Program-made: the position numbers and the translations under genes
Shown: in pieces, positions 54,313 to 63,584 of the stretch
Position numbering within the stretch: the stretch's first letter is position 1
Layout: every line of letters starts with the position of its first letter
NCBI GenBank assembly: GCA_039105265.1
Contig: JAPFFF010000061.1
Coordinates: 372,001 to 436,000, forward strand
Direction: 5' to 3'
Source of the DNA: Tritrichomonas musculus
Lineage: Eukaryota > Parabasalia > Tritrichomonadida > Tritrichomonadidae
Length of the DNA stretch: 64,000 nt
Notes under the pieces: model-generated
Told to the model about the DNA's origin: nothing
Database searches by the model: none
What the model saw: only the letters and a program-made list of their open reading frames with translations

Positions 54313-54365
54313 ATGGTATTTTGTTTGGCGTGTCGCAAATTTGGCGGAAGTGGCCATGGCGGTAT
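54290..54365. repeat. GGCGG-rich segment related to the MITE
   Basis: CCGCCAATGG, TTTGGCG, AATTTGGCGGAAG and GGCCATGGCGG share the MITE's core words and lie directly before the giant gene resumes. It may be the end of a second, larger related element whose other end is not obvious. Confidence 0.45.
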
Positions 54366-54369
54366 CATT

Positions 54370-57300
54370 ATTTTAGTTTCATCAAAAATTGTTGAATATA
54401 ATGATACAAAAAGAGCAAATGAAGAAGAAATGACATTAGAAAAGTTGAAAATTCAATTCCCAGCATCAAATTCTGAAGAACGTAAAAATCAACCTGAATT
54501 AATGAATAATTATTTGCAAACAGAAATTGATAAAATGTCAAAAGAAAAGAAAACGGATTCTTATGAAAAAATTATTAAAGATTACAATTTAGATAATGTT
54601 TCTGTAGAAGAATTGAAAAAATTAGGTGAGACACCTAAAATTGCAAAATTTAAAATCTTAATTCAGAGAATTTTACCAACTTTTCTAAAATGGTATCCAA
54701 ATTATAAAAATAATTCAGTTGATGATATAATTGAAAATTTGTGTAAAACTTGGAATATTAGTTCAAATATTAATTCTGAACCAATTGAAAATAAAGAAAG
54801 TCTTTTGGAGGATTGTTATTATAACTTTCTATTTAATCCAATGGCAAAGAAATATTATATTGCTTATGGTAAAAAAGAATGGAATCATGAAAATGATTTT
54901 TATATGACTAATTTTCTTGTCGAATAACTATCAGAAAATCAATATTCTGAAGATATAGATGGAAGAAAAAATGTGAATCCAATTGAAATTGAACCAATTT
55001 TGAAAGATGAATGTCAAAAAATTGATAAAGCTTATCAAATTTTACAATCTCAATTTAATAATTTAACACCTGAATCAAAAGGATTTGTTAATGCAAATTT
55101 TGATTCTTTAGATGATTTTATTCAATATTTCGGTTCAATTAATGAAACTAAATGGTTAATTAAAATCTTAGAAATTTTACCAATTTGGAATCAATATGTA
55201 GATGATTTTGGTGTTGATTCAAAAATTTCTAATCTTCAACAAATTATCACAAAATATTCAAATAAAGATAATGAAAATTCAGAAAATTATAGACAAGAAT
55301 ATTGGAATAAAATTTTAACTGCTTTATTTGAAAATTATAAGAAAGCTTATCATATTCCAAGAGAAGAAAATTTAGATTCATTCAAAGAAAAAATATTAAA
55401 AGGAAATAATGACGATGATGATTTATTTAAAGGAATTCAAACTTTAAATCCTTTTAATTCTTCAATTGTCAATTCAAATGATAAAAAATTAAATTCTGAT
55501 GAATTCCTTCAAAAAGTTAAAAGTCAATTAGAAAAATTCATTGAACAATCAAATATTTCTTATACAAATTTACAACAAGAATATCAAAATGTTTTTGGTA
55601 AAGTAGTTGAAATAAAAGATTTGAAAAAACATAGTTGGATTGAAGTTCATTATTCAATTGAAATTCAAAGATATCAAAATTCACATCCAGATGAAAAAAT
55701 AAATGTTAACAATTTAGTTGCGAAATATAAATCATTTGAAAATGCTTATTGGAATTTGAGAACAGAAAAAGATAGAAAAGAATATAATAAATATTGTTCA
55801 AAAGTTAATGAACAAGTCAATAATTTTGATGATATTAAGAAATTATTAAATTTCACACAAACTTTTGAACCAAAATCTTTAAATGAATATGACCAAGAAT
55901 TTGAAGATTTAGTTATTAAATTTAATCAAAAAGTTGAAGATTTAAAATTAAAATATTATCAAAGTGATTTAAAAAATGCTGCTACTGAATTTATAAGTAT
56001 TGATGATGCAAAGAATCGATTAAAAATTGCTGACCCAGAAAAATTATATTGGGCTTTAAAAACTAGGCAAGCTTTGAAAAAATATAATGAATATTTCAAA
56101 ACTCAAACACAAACTTTTGAAAATTTAAGAGATAAATCAAATGAAGATTGGAAAACATTATTTTGGAAATAATCTTTAGAACCTGAAATTGATAAATATA
56201 AAAATGTTTTTAAAGGAACTGAAGAATTAACCGTTGAAAATTTGAGAAGAAAATACTCAACTGTTGAAGATGCAATTAAACATATAACTGCATTAGAAAC
56301 AGAAAAAGAAACAAAGAAAAAATTTGAAACAATTGAGATGAAAAAATTATTAGATATTTATAATAATTTACCTAAAACCGATAATTTGGATAAAAATGAT
56401 TTGATAAGATTATGGGAAACACCTGAAAATGCAAAATTTCATTTATTAATTGAACCTTATTTAGAAGAATACAATAAATTATCAAATTTCAAAACTTTAA
56501 CTCCAGAAGAATGTGATAAAATTGTTTCAAAAAGAGATGAATGGGATAAACAAAATCCAAATGCAACAGAAGAACAAATTGAATCTATGATTCATGATTC
56601 AGAACAAGGTTATTTAAATCGAAATGAATTAGCTTATCAAATTATTGTTTATCCAAAGTTATTGAATGCTCAAAAAATGATTCCTCAATTTGATGTTAAT
56701 AATTTCACAAAACAACATCCTGACCCATTAGATGCCAGAAAAATTTTGGATGAAATTATTCAAAAATCAGAAATTGGAATGACAAGTTTAATTCAAGAGT
56801 ATGCAAAACATTTTCCTAATTCAACTTTACAAACATTAAAAACTTCTTATCCAGAACCTTATGAATTAGATGCTCATTTAAGAATTGACCCATTATTATT
56901 TGAAATTCAAAAAGAAGGTGAGTATAAAAATAAAAATTCAAATTTGAAGACATTATTCATAAAAAGTATGATAAAGAAGGTGGTTATCAAGAAAATGTTT
57001 ATGAAATTCAAGATAAATTATCTGAAAAATTAGATGAAATCAAAGAAATTAAACCATTATTAGAAAAATATGAAAATGAAACAACAATTAAACCAAAATC
57101 AATTGAAGAATGGGAATCAACTTTTCCAGATAAAATTGACCCAGAACAATGGAAAAATTTGAGAAGAAATTTATTGAAAGAATTAGAAGCAATTCGTCAA
57201 TATAAATTATTATCTTCAGAATATGAATCATTTACATTAGAAAATACAGATTCTGTTCAAGATATTGCAAAGAAAAATAAAGGTTTTGATTCAATTGATT

Positions 57301-58425
57301 CAAAAATATTTCAAAAAGAAAAAGATGAATTAGCTAAAATTTGGGCATTCATTTCACCTTTAAAGTTAATTAATTCACAATACAAAGAAATTATGGGTAA
57401 AAATTATCCTTTCAAAAGGTTATATGAAGATACAAATCATAATGTTTCTTTAGCTAGAGAAAAATTACAAAGAAAGGTTGACTTTTTGAAAGAAGTTAAA
57501 CCATTACATGATGAATTATTAAATATTACAAAAGATAATATTTCTTATGATTATTTAATTGAAAACTATTTTCAAGATATAACACAAGATGATTTAGAAA
57601 CAGAAATTTCAAAGAATAATGAAACAAAACAAAGAAATATTAAAGATATGGCACAAGGAGCTAAAGATTTTTTGAAAGGAAAAATTGACCAAGCTCAGAA
57701 AAAGAAAAGAGATGAAATGAATGAAATAAATAATTCAAATGCTTTAAGAAATTCTTATTCTGGAGGTGGTGCAATAATTCGACCTTTAATTGGAGGAGGT
57801 GGAGGTGGAAGTTTTAATAGAATTCAACCACCGAATCAATTGAATCAACAGAATCAATTGAATCAACAGAATCAACAACCACAGAATCAATTGAATCAAT
57901 TGAATCAAAATCAAATTCCACCTTTTCATTATGATAAATCAAATCCATTAAGTTTTCGAATTCAAAAATTGAATTATATGAAAATGATTGATGGATTGAA
58001 AAATCAAGGTACTAATTCAGAAATTCAAACATATACACAAATAAATCCATTGATTTCAAATCCTCAACCAAAAATAACTCCGTTAACAATTAATCCAGAA
58101 CCTCAAATAACTCAACCTATTCAACCAACTCCTCAACCAATTCAACCAACTCCTCAACCAAATTCAACCAATTCAACCAACTCCTCAACCAACTCCTCAA
58201 CCAATTCAACCTATTCAAACAAATACATTAAGTAAAAAAGAAATTGAAGGAATTTTAAAGAAAATGAAAATTCCACTTCGTTATGCAATTCAATTATTTA
58301 ATGCAAATATTTCAAAAGACCAATTAAAAAGTGCTGAATCAATTAAAAATATTATTTCAAATCTTAAGAAAAGTAAATTTGTTCCTAAAAAAGCATTACG
58401 TTATAATTTATTGAATAAATTATAA
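54370..58425 (+). pseudogene. giant helical protein of block E, third part, with two stops and two frameshifts
   Basis: The original frame is readable from about 54370. It contains in-frame TAA codons at 54925-54927 and 56170-56172, leaves the frame at about 56940-57000, and returns to it at about 58160-58200, ending at 58425. The sequence is helical and charged, with recurring (L/I)..YWALKT, LKKYN.YF and PE..(L/I)...LR(R/L).Y patterns. A Gly-rich stretch (GGGGGGS-like, about 57800) and a QPQPT-type Pro/Gln region precede a conserved-looking end (LRYAIQLFNANISKDQLK). With the two upstream parts the ancestral protein was roughly 2,500 residues or more. No family recognised. Confidence 0.55.
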
Positions 58426-58478
58426 ATTCAATAAAAAATTTTTTAAATCAATTTTTTATTTTTTATTAAAAAAAAGAG

Positions 58479-58547
58479 ATGTCATATTCAATGCCAGTCA
58501 AAAGAAAGAAAACAACAAGAAAACGTAAAACAACTCGTAGAAAATAA
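58479..58547 (+). CDS. 22-aa Arg/Lys-rich peptide, core/protamine-like candidate
   Basis: After MSYSMPV the remaining 15 residues are only Lys, Arg and Thr (pattern KRKK-TT-RKRK-TT-RRK), with 11 basic residues. It has its own T-rich upstream tract and short leader, and lies between the giant gene and the calcium-loop gene in a strictly packed region. Adenovirus and related particles contain small Arg/Lys-rich DNA-condensing peptides (such as protein mu), and a similar role is inferred. A chance frame of this composition in DNA with this base content is unlikely, but conservation cannot be tested here. Confidence 0.5.
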   Translation: MSYSMPVKRKKTTRKRKTTRRK

Positions 58548-58587
58548 AAAAATAATCAATTTTTTATTCAATAAATAAAAAAATTCA

Positions 58588-59883
58588 ATGTCAATATTAG
58601 ATTATTTCAGTGTTGATTCAACTCCAAAAAAGTCAAATCCATATTCAATTGAAAATATAATGAATCCAACGGTTGAACCAAAACCAAATTCATCAGTTCA
58701 AGTGAAAAGATATAAGAAGTCAAATCCATATTCAATTGAAAATATTTTGAATCCAACTGTTGAACCAAAACCAAATTCATCAGTTAAAGTCAAAAGATAT
58801 GATAATTCAAATCCATATTCAATTGAAAATATTTTGAATCCAACTGTTGAACCAAAACCAAATTCATCAGTTAAAGTCAAAAGATATGATAATTCAAATC
58901 CATATTCAATTGAAAATATTTTGAATCCAACTGTTGAACCAAAACCAAATTCATCAGTTAAAGTGAAAAAAATTAAGAAATCAAATCCATATTCAATAGA
59001 TAATATGTTGAATGCATCTTCAATTGATACACTTTTAAATAATTCAAATGATAAAGTTCAAATCAAAAAAATTAAAAATTCTTCACAAAAAGTTAAAAGC
59101 AAATCAGGAATGAATGAATTATCAAGAGTTTTGTTAAGAATGAATAGAGATATCAAATTCAGTAAAAAAGCTTCAACACCAAATGGAGCAGCAGAAATGG
59201 TTGCAAAACATAATTCAACAAAAGCTAAGAAATGGCATTTGAATTTAATTAATCCAAATGGTCCAATTGATGCAAATAATTTCACAGATATTAATGGTGA
59301 TGGAATACCTGATATCTTAATTTTGAATGAAAAAAATTCACCAGTTTATATCAATGGTTTCACTACAAAAATTAGTAATTCTATGAAAAAGAGAGACCAA
59401 ATTGAATCTTCAAATGGAAATTCTGCTTATTCAAAATTCAAAAAGAAAGTATTTTCAGCTAAAAATACTGCATTAACAGAAATGGGATTGAATAATGCTG
59501 ATAAAATTCAACAAATGGGATTATTAAATAAAGCAATGTCCGAAATTTGGCATGATGAAATTATTCAAAAAGTTTATGATAAATTGAATTTAACAACTCA
59601 AAAAGATATTAATAAAGCTAAAAGAACACAAGCATATAAAAATGAATTGATGGCAACGGTTGATGAAAATATTGCACAACATCGTGATGATAGAACATAT
59701 TATCATTCATTATTGACTCATGCAATGGTTGATGCTCAGAATAATAGAACTCCAACAGAAAATAATTCAAATCCTTATGATATTCCAATAATTAATCCAA
59801 TTACACCTCATATTGTAAATCATTCTGATTCTTTGAATAATGGTTTTCCAATAATTAATCCAATTACTCCTCATTATGTTTAA
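58588..59883 (+). CDS. virion-type protein with 29-aa tandem repeats and calcium-loop-like motif, 431 aa
   Basis: Homologue of the block B 390-aa protein in its central part: NPNGP, DINGDGIPDILIL (about residues 234-246) and YINGFTTK, then helices ending IWHDEIIQKVYDKL. The N-terminus differs and consists of four nearly identical 29-residue units (from residue 15) with SNPYSIENI(L/M)NPTVEPKP and a partial fifth. The C-terminus repeats (F/I)PIINPITPH twice. The short repeated SNPYSI words look like binding or cleavage motifs in a disordered arm. It is the first gene of the lineage 2 cassette. Structural role inferred. Confidence 0.6.
   Translation: MSILDYFSVDSTPKKSNPYSIENIMNPTVEPKPNSSVQVKRYKKSNPYSIENILNPTVEPKPNSSVKVKRYDNSNPYSIENILNPTVEPKPNSSVKVKRYDNSNPYSIENILNPTVEPKPNSSVKVKKIKKSNPYSIDNMLNASSIDTLLNNSNDKVQIKKIKNSSQKVKSKSGMNELSRVLLRMNRDIKFSKKASTPNGAAEMVAKHNSTKAKKWHLNLINPNGPIDANNFTDINGDGIPDILILNEKNSPVYINGFTTKISNSMKKRDQIESSNGNSAYSKFKKKVFSAKNTALTEMGLNNADKIQQMGLLNKAMSEIWHDEIIQKVYDKLNLTTQKDINKAKRTQAYKNELMATVDENIAQHRDDRTYYHSLLTHAMVDAQNNRTPTENNSNPYDIPIINPITPHIVNHSDSLNNGFPIINPITPHYV
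58630..58977 (+). repeat. 87-bp in-frame tandem repeat, four copies
   Basis: Four 87-bp units begin AA(G/T)TCAAATCCATATTCAATTG. Copies 2-4 are almost identical in DNA, so the array expanded recently. A decayed fifth begins at 58978. Confidence 0.9.
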
Positions 59884-59911
59884 ATGATTTAACTTTTTTA
59901 AAAAAATTTAA

Positions 59912-60745
59912 ATGTCTTCAAAAAATAAGAACCTTACAAAAATAAAACAAGAAATTAAAGATAAATTGAGAACTTCGAAGAAACATGTTGAAGGAGCTTT
60001 AATAAATGAAATACATCCAGATATTTTAATTAAATACAATTCTGTGAATGTTATTGTTGGTAAACAAAGTTTCGGAAAAACCGTTATTGCTTTAGAAGAA
60101 ATTATTAAAATCAGTCAATTGAATACACATCATTTATTAATTTATATTACTAAAAATGGTGATGAAAATGATAGAAGCTTTCAATCTTTGAAAGATTTAT
60201 TGAAAATTCCTTATATAACTGTTTCTGAAGAAGATAGTGAAAGTTGTATTCAAGAATTAATTGATGCAAAGAATTTATATTATCAAGTGAAAAGAGAAGG
60301 ATTAGAAGAATTAATGGATGACACTCAAAAATATCAAATGTTTGATGTATTACATGTTGAAGATTTTGAAAGAAATTATTTACATTCAATTGTATTATTT
60401 GATGATATTAGTAATTCAAAATTATTTTCAAACGAAGAAAACTTTTTCAGTCAACAAATTAAAAGATGTAGACATACAAATATTTCTTATTTCTTATTAA
60501 TTCAAGGATGGAAAGGTATCAAACCATTTATTAAAAATGAAATAACAACTTTAATGATTTTCCCTTGTTTCAATAAACAACAATTACATTATATTTTCAA
60601 TCAATCTGCTTCAAATTTAAGTTGGGAAGAATTCTATCAATTGTGTTTAGATATGGTTTCTTATCGTCAACAAAATAAAGATGCACATCCATTTTTAGTA
60701 GTTCAAATTACTGATGGTGGTGAAACTTTCTTAAGATTAGAATAA
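59912..60745 (+). CDS. packaging ATPase, lineage 2, intact
   Basis: 277 aa. Walker A GKQSFGKT at residues 50-57; Walker B IVLFDD at 160-165 followed by ISNSKL; RCRHTNISYFLLIQ is equivalent to the sensor/arginine-finger segment of the lineage 1 ATPases. Overall it is collinear with the interrupted block B gene and only distantly similar to the A and D enzymes (shared order and the LIIL/IVLF-DD and TRHYN/CRHTN motifs). It is expected to translocate DNA into the capsid. Starts 28 bp after the calcium-loop gene in a TTTAAATG context. Confidence 0.85.
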   Translation: MSSKNKNLTKIKQEIKDKLRTSKKHVEGALINEIHPDILIKYNSVNVIVGKQSFGKTVIALEEIIKISQLNTHHLLIYITKNGDENDRSFQSLKDLLKIPYITVSEEDSESCIQELIDAKNLYYQVKREGLEELMDDTQKYQMFDVLHVEDFERNYLHSIVLFDDISNSKLFSNEENFFSQQIKRCRHTNISYFLLIQGWKGIKPFIKNEITTLMIFPCFNKQQLHYIFNQSASNLSWEEFYQLCLDMVSYRQQNKDAHPFLVVQITDGGETFLRLE

Positions 60746-60750
60746 ATTTT

Positions 60751-61194
60751 TCATTGTTCTCCATTCAAAACTGTAATAATTGAATTTATAGTTTCTTTAA
60801 TTTGTTTTAATTCTTTTTTCATTTCTTCTTTAAATTCATTCAATTTATCTTTGATAGAATTTATTTCTTCTTTAACTTCTTTCAATTTATTTTGATAATA
60901 TGATAAACCATCTTTGATAGAATTTATTTCAATATCTTTATTTTTCAAATTATTTTTAAATTCATTCAATTCATCTTCATTTTCATTTTTATCTTTATCA
61001 TCCCACTTTTTTAACATTAAAACACCTTTTATTTTTGTAATTCTATATCCTTCAATGAAATACATTTTGTTTAATTTGTGAGTAGTCATTAAATTCATCT
61101 CTTCTTTATTTTTTGTATAGAATGAATTGAATTCCTCTGGAGTATTAAAAACTTTTGAATAATTTTTAATTGGTTCAATAATTTTAATTTCCAT
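60751..61194 (-). CDS. conserved coiled-coil protein, lineage 2, 147 aa
   Basis: Homologue of 23443-23814. The N-terminal head is conserved (FNTPEEFN, THKLNKMYFIEGYRITKIKGVL). The C-terminal coiled coil is longer, built on SIKD..(L/N).(E/Y)(F/Y) repeats (EINSIKDGL, EINSIKDKL, ETINSI). It probably forms an elongated oligomer. It converges with the ATPase at 5 bp spacing. The coil length difference between copies (by about 24 residues) suggests the coil is a spacer. Confidence 0.6.
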   Translation of the reverse strand: MEIKIIEPIKNYSKVFNTPEEFNSFYTKNKEEMNLMTTHKLNKMYFIEGYRITKIKGVLMLKKWDDKDKNENEDELNEFKNNLKNKDIEINSIKDGLSYYQNKLKEVKEEINSIKDKLNEFKEEMKKELKQIKETINSIITVLNGEQ

Positions 61195-61236
61195 TTAATA
61201 AAAAATAAAATATATTATTTTATTTTAAAATAAAAA

Positions 61237-61383
61237 ATGTCATTAACTAATTTCTTATTAAGTAGTCTATTGATAATTGAATCATTGAATCTATTATTGA
61301 ATTTAATAAAGACTTCAATATTTATACAAAATGAAACAATACCTCCAATTGATAAAGAAATTGAAATGAAAATGTATTCTTAA
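61237..61383 (+). CDS. 48-aa protein with one transmembrane-type helix
   Basis: NFLLSSLLIIESLNLLLNLIK is a strongly hydrophobic stretch of about 20 residues, followed by a polar tail containing IPPIDKEI. It occupies the divergent gap between the coiled-coil and amphipathic protein genes, with a T/A-rich tract before ATG, and overlaps the stop of the latter. A small membrane protein is plausible. The PPID word also occurs in the block C protein at 29919-30260. Confidence 0.4.
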   Translation: MSLTNFLLSSLLIIESLNLLLNLIKTSIFIQNETIPPIDKEIEMKMYS

Positions 61384-61646
61384 CCACCTTTTATCTGAAG
61401 ACCTTTCAAATTTTCTTGAGGACTTCTTGAGTACCATTTATGAATATTATTACCAACATTTTCCATTGTTTGACCAAATTTTTGAAGTCCTTGACCCCAT
61501 TTTGAATTTTTATTAGAAATTGATGAACCTAAATCTTCAACAACTGGTGCAACTTTTTTTGCAATAAATTGAGCAGCTGAATCAATTATTGGTAAAGCCG
61601 TTTTTGCAAATGAACTTAACATTTTAAAGAAATGACCGAAACCCAT
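61380..61646 (-). CDS. small amphipathic protein, capsid-associated candidate (lineage 2)
   Basis: 88 aa, homologous by position and style to 23869-24216: MGFGHFFK start, Ala/Ile-rich helix (AKTALPIIDSAAQFIAKKVAPV against NGADYLLNKVAPN), a Gln/Gly region and an ending LKGLQIKGG. The terminal GG recalls sites used by adenovirus-type proteases, by analogy only. It is divergent from the MCP gene with a 57-bp gap. A pVI-like membrane-active or hexon-linking role is inferred. Confidence 0.5.
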   Translation of the reverse strand: MGFGHFFKMLSSFAKTALPIIDSAAQFIAKKVAPVVEDLGSSISNKNSKWGQGLQKFGQTMENVGNNIHKWYSRSPQENLKGLQIKGG

Positions 61647-61702
61647 TTTTTTTAAGAGAGAAAAAAAATTTCTTTCTTTTTTTAATCTTTAATTAAAAAA
61701 AA

Positions 61703-63529
61703 ATGAGTTTTTCAAACGCTATCATAAAAAATTTAAATAAAGAAGGTGATATATTAAATTATTTTAATAATACTTTAAGAAATTATATTTCAAAAAATGG
61801 AGGTGATAATACTTTTTCAATGATTACAGAAGATTTTCATGTTCAAGACCCACCAATGAATGTTGGTTTGAAAACAAAAATTAAATTAACAAATCCAACT
61901 CATTCAATTAGTCAAATTGAAAAAGGTTTTATAAATATCACTTTAGATTTAATTTTATCATTGAATTATTTGCATTCAATCAAAGGAAAAATTAATGACC
62001 CAAATGAATTTTATCAAATATTTGTAGGTTTTAAGAATGCTGTTGAATTCTTTTCAGAAATTCGATTTTATATTGATGAACAATTAATTGATTATGCTCA
62101 AAATGATGCAATTAGAGAATCATTTGCTTATAATTCAATTAGACCAAAAAATGTTAAGAAAAATTCAATAAATTCACATTCTTTATGGGAAGATGTTCAG
62201 AATTTTTCATCAAATGTTTGTGGAGTTTATGTTCCATTAGTTGAATTAATTAATTCAAAGAAAGTTAAAGTTCAATTAGAATTAATAATTCCATTTACTG
62301 ACCAATTAGCAATTCATTCTTGGCAATTGTATCCAAATAGAATTTTGGGAGAAATTGAAGAAGAAGTTAAAACGTCATTAGATGCTTTAGTTTGGTGTTT
62401 TGTTTCACCTAAGAATGTTTGTGAGAAAAAAAGAAAATTATGTTTAATTAATGATTGGGAAAATATGATTGAATTTCCTGATTTTATTCCATTTACTCAA
62501 CATTTTACTCAAATTGGTAATTATGCAAAAATTATTCGTTCAATTGAAGAAATTTCAAAACCACATCAATTAGAAGATGAATTGTCTTGGAATAAAAATT
62601 ATGATAATTATATAACATCAAAATTAGGTCCACTCAAATCTTCTGATGTAAAACAAAATTATTATAATTATTGGCAAGTTGGTTTTGCTAAATTAAATTG
62701 TGAAGGAGGTAGGATTCAAATAGCTCGTTCAAATTGTTGTGGTTTTGGATTGAAAAATGATGTTGAACAAAATTTAATGTCAACTTTTGAAGAACCTTTA
62801 ATAATTCCAACTCAAGAAATTAAAAGAATTGTATTTGACCAAAGAGCTGAAAAAAATGGTTTTACTCATTTGGCAAAAACTTTACCTTTGAATAATGTTT
62901 CAAAGATTTCAATGATGTTTCCAAGACATTCAAATGATTGTACAGTTTTTCAAAATATAATGTATGAAAATTGTCAATTATTTGTTGGTCAAAGATTATA
63001 TCCAGACACAATGTTTGAAACAACTTGGGACGGTAGATTTTTAAATTATCAATTAATGTCAAATCAATTAGATGGACCAATTGAAGCAACAGATGAATTT
63101 ATTAATTCAATTTGTTTACCATTGAATGATTCAAAAAGAATATTTTCAGAAACAAATGACCCAAATACTGATAAACCCCCTGCTGGAGATAGATTAAATA
63201 CAATCACAGATAATACAAGTTTTCAAATGAATTTTCAAATTGAAAGAGGAAATTGTGGTTATACTTTTGATGGTATTCAATCAAATGAAAATCCAATAAT
63301 TATTCAATTTAAAGGACAACCAAGATTTCAAGGTGAAGATGATTCATATTATTATCCAGAAATCAAAGAAAAAGTTGACCACCAAAATGTTAAATTTGAT
63401 ATTGAAATAAATGAAGATATTCATCCACCTCCTCCAGAAATGTGGTTATCTCAAACAACTTATTGGGTTTGGTCAATTCAAGATGGTGTCAAATATTATC
63501 AATATGGAATTCCAAGTGGTTATAATTAA
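61703..63529 (+). CDS. major capsid protein candidate, lineage 2, first copy
   Basis: 608 aa, collinear with the block B MCP. Matching blocks are NKEGDILNYFN, NGGDNTFS, GFKNAVEFFSEIRFYID, AIRESFAYNSIRP, VCGVYVPLVEL, FTDQLAIHSWQLYPN, GEIEEEVKTSLDALVW, MMFPRHSND, YPDTMFE and PPPEMWLSQTTYWVW. It has longer loops than the B protein, notably before the C-terminus (about residues 555-580). The start follows a T-rich tract and A run. It is intact. Together with ATPase, amphipathic and coiled-coil genes this is a full lineage 2 morphogenetic cassette. Confidence 0.75.
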   Translation: MSFSNAIIKNLNKEGDILNYFNNTLRNYISKNGGDNTFSMITEDFHVQDPPMNVGLKTKIKLTNPTHSISQIEKGFINITLDLILSLNYLHSIKGKINDPNEFYQIFVGFKNAVEFFSEIRFYIDEQLIDYAQNDAIRESFAYNSIRPKNVKKNSINSHSLWEDVQNFSSNVCGVYVPLVELINSKKVKVQLELIIPFTDQLAIHSWQLYPNRILGEIEEEVKTSLDALVWCFVSPKNVCEKKRKLCLINDWENMIEFPDFIPFTQHFTQIGNYAKIIRSIEEISKPHQLEDELSWNKNYDNYITSKLGPLKSSDVKQNYYNYWQVGFAKLNCEGGRIQIARSNCCGFGLKNDVEQNLMSTFEEPLIIPTQEIKRIVFDQRAEKNGFTHLAKTLPLNNVSKISMMFPRHSNDCTVFQNIMYENCQLFVGQRLYPDTMFETTWDGRFLNYQLMSNQLDGPIEATDEFINSICLPLNDSKRIFSETNDPNTDKPPAGDRLNTITDNTSFQMNFQIERGNCGYTFDGIQSNENPIIIQFKGQPRFQGEDDSYYYPEIKEKVDHQNVKFDIEINEDIHPPPPEMWLSQTTYWVWSIQDGVKYYQYGIPSGYN

Positions 63530-63584
63530 AAAAGGTTTTTAAAAATAATTTTTTATTTTTTTTCTTCTATTTAAAAAAAATTAA

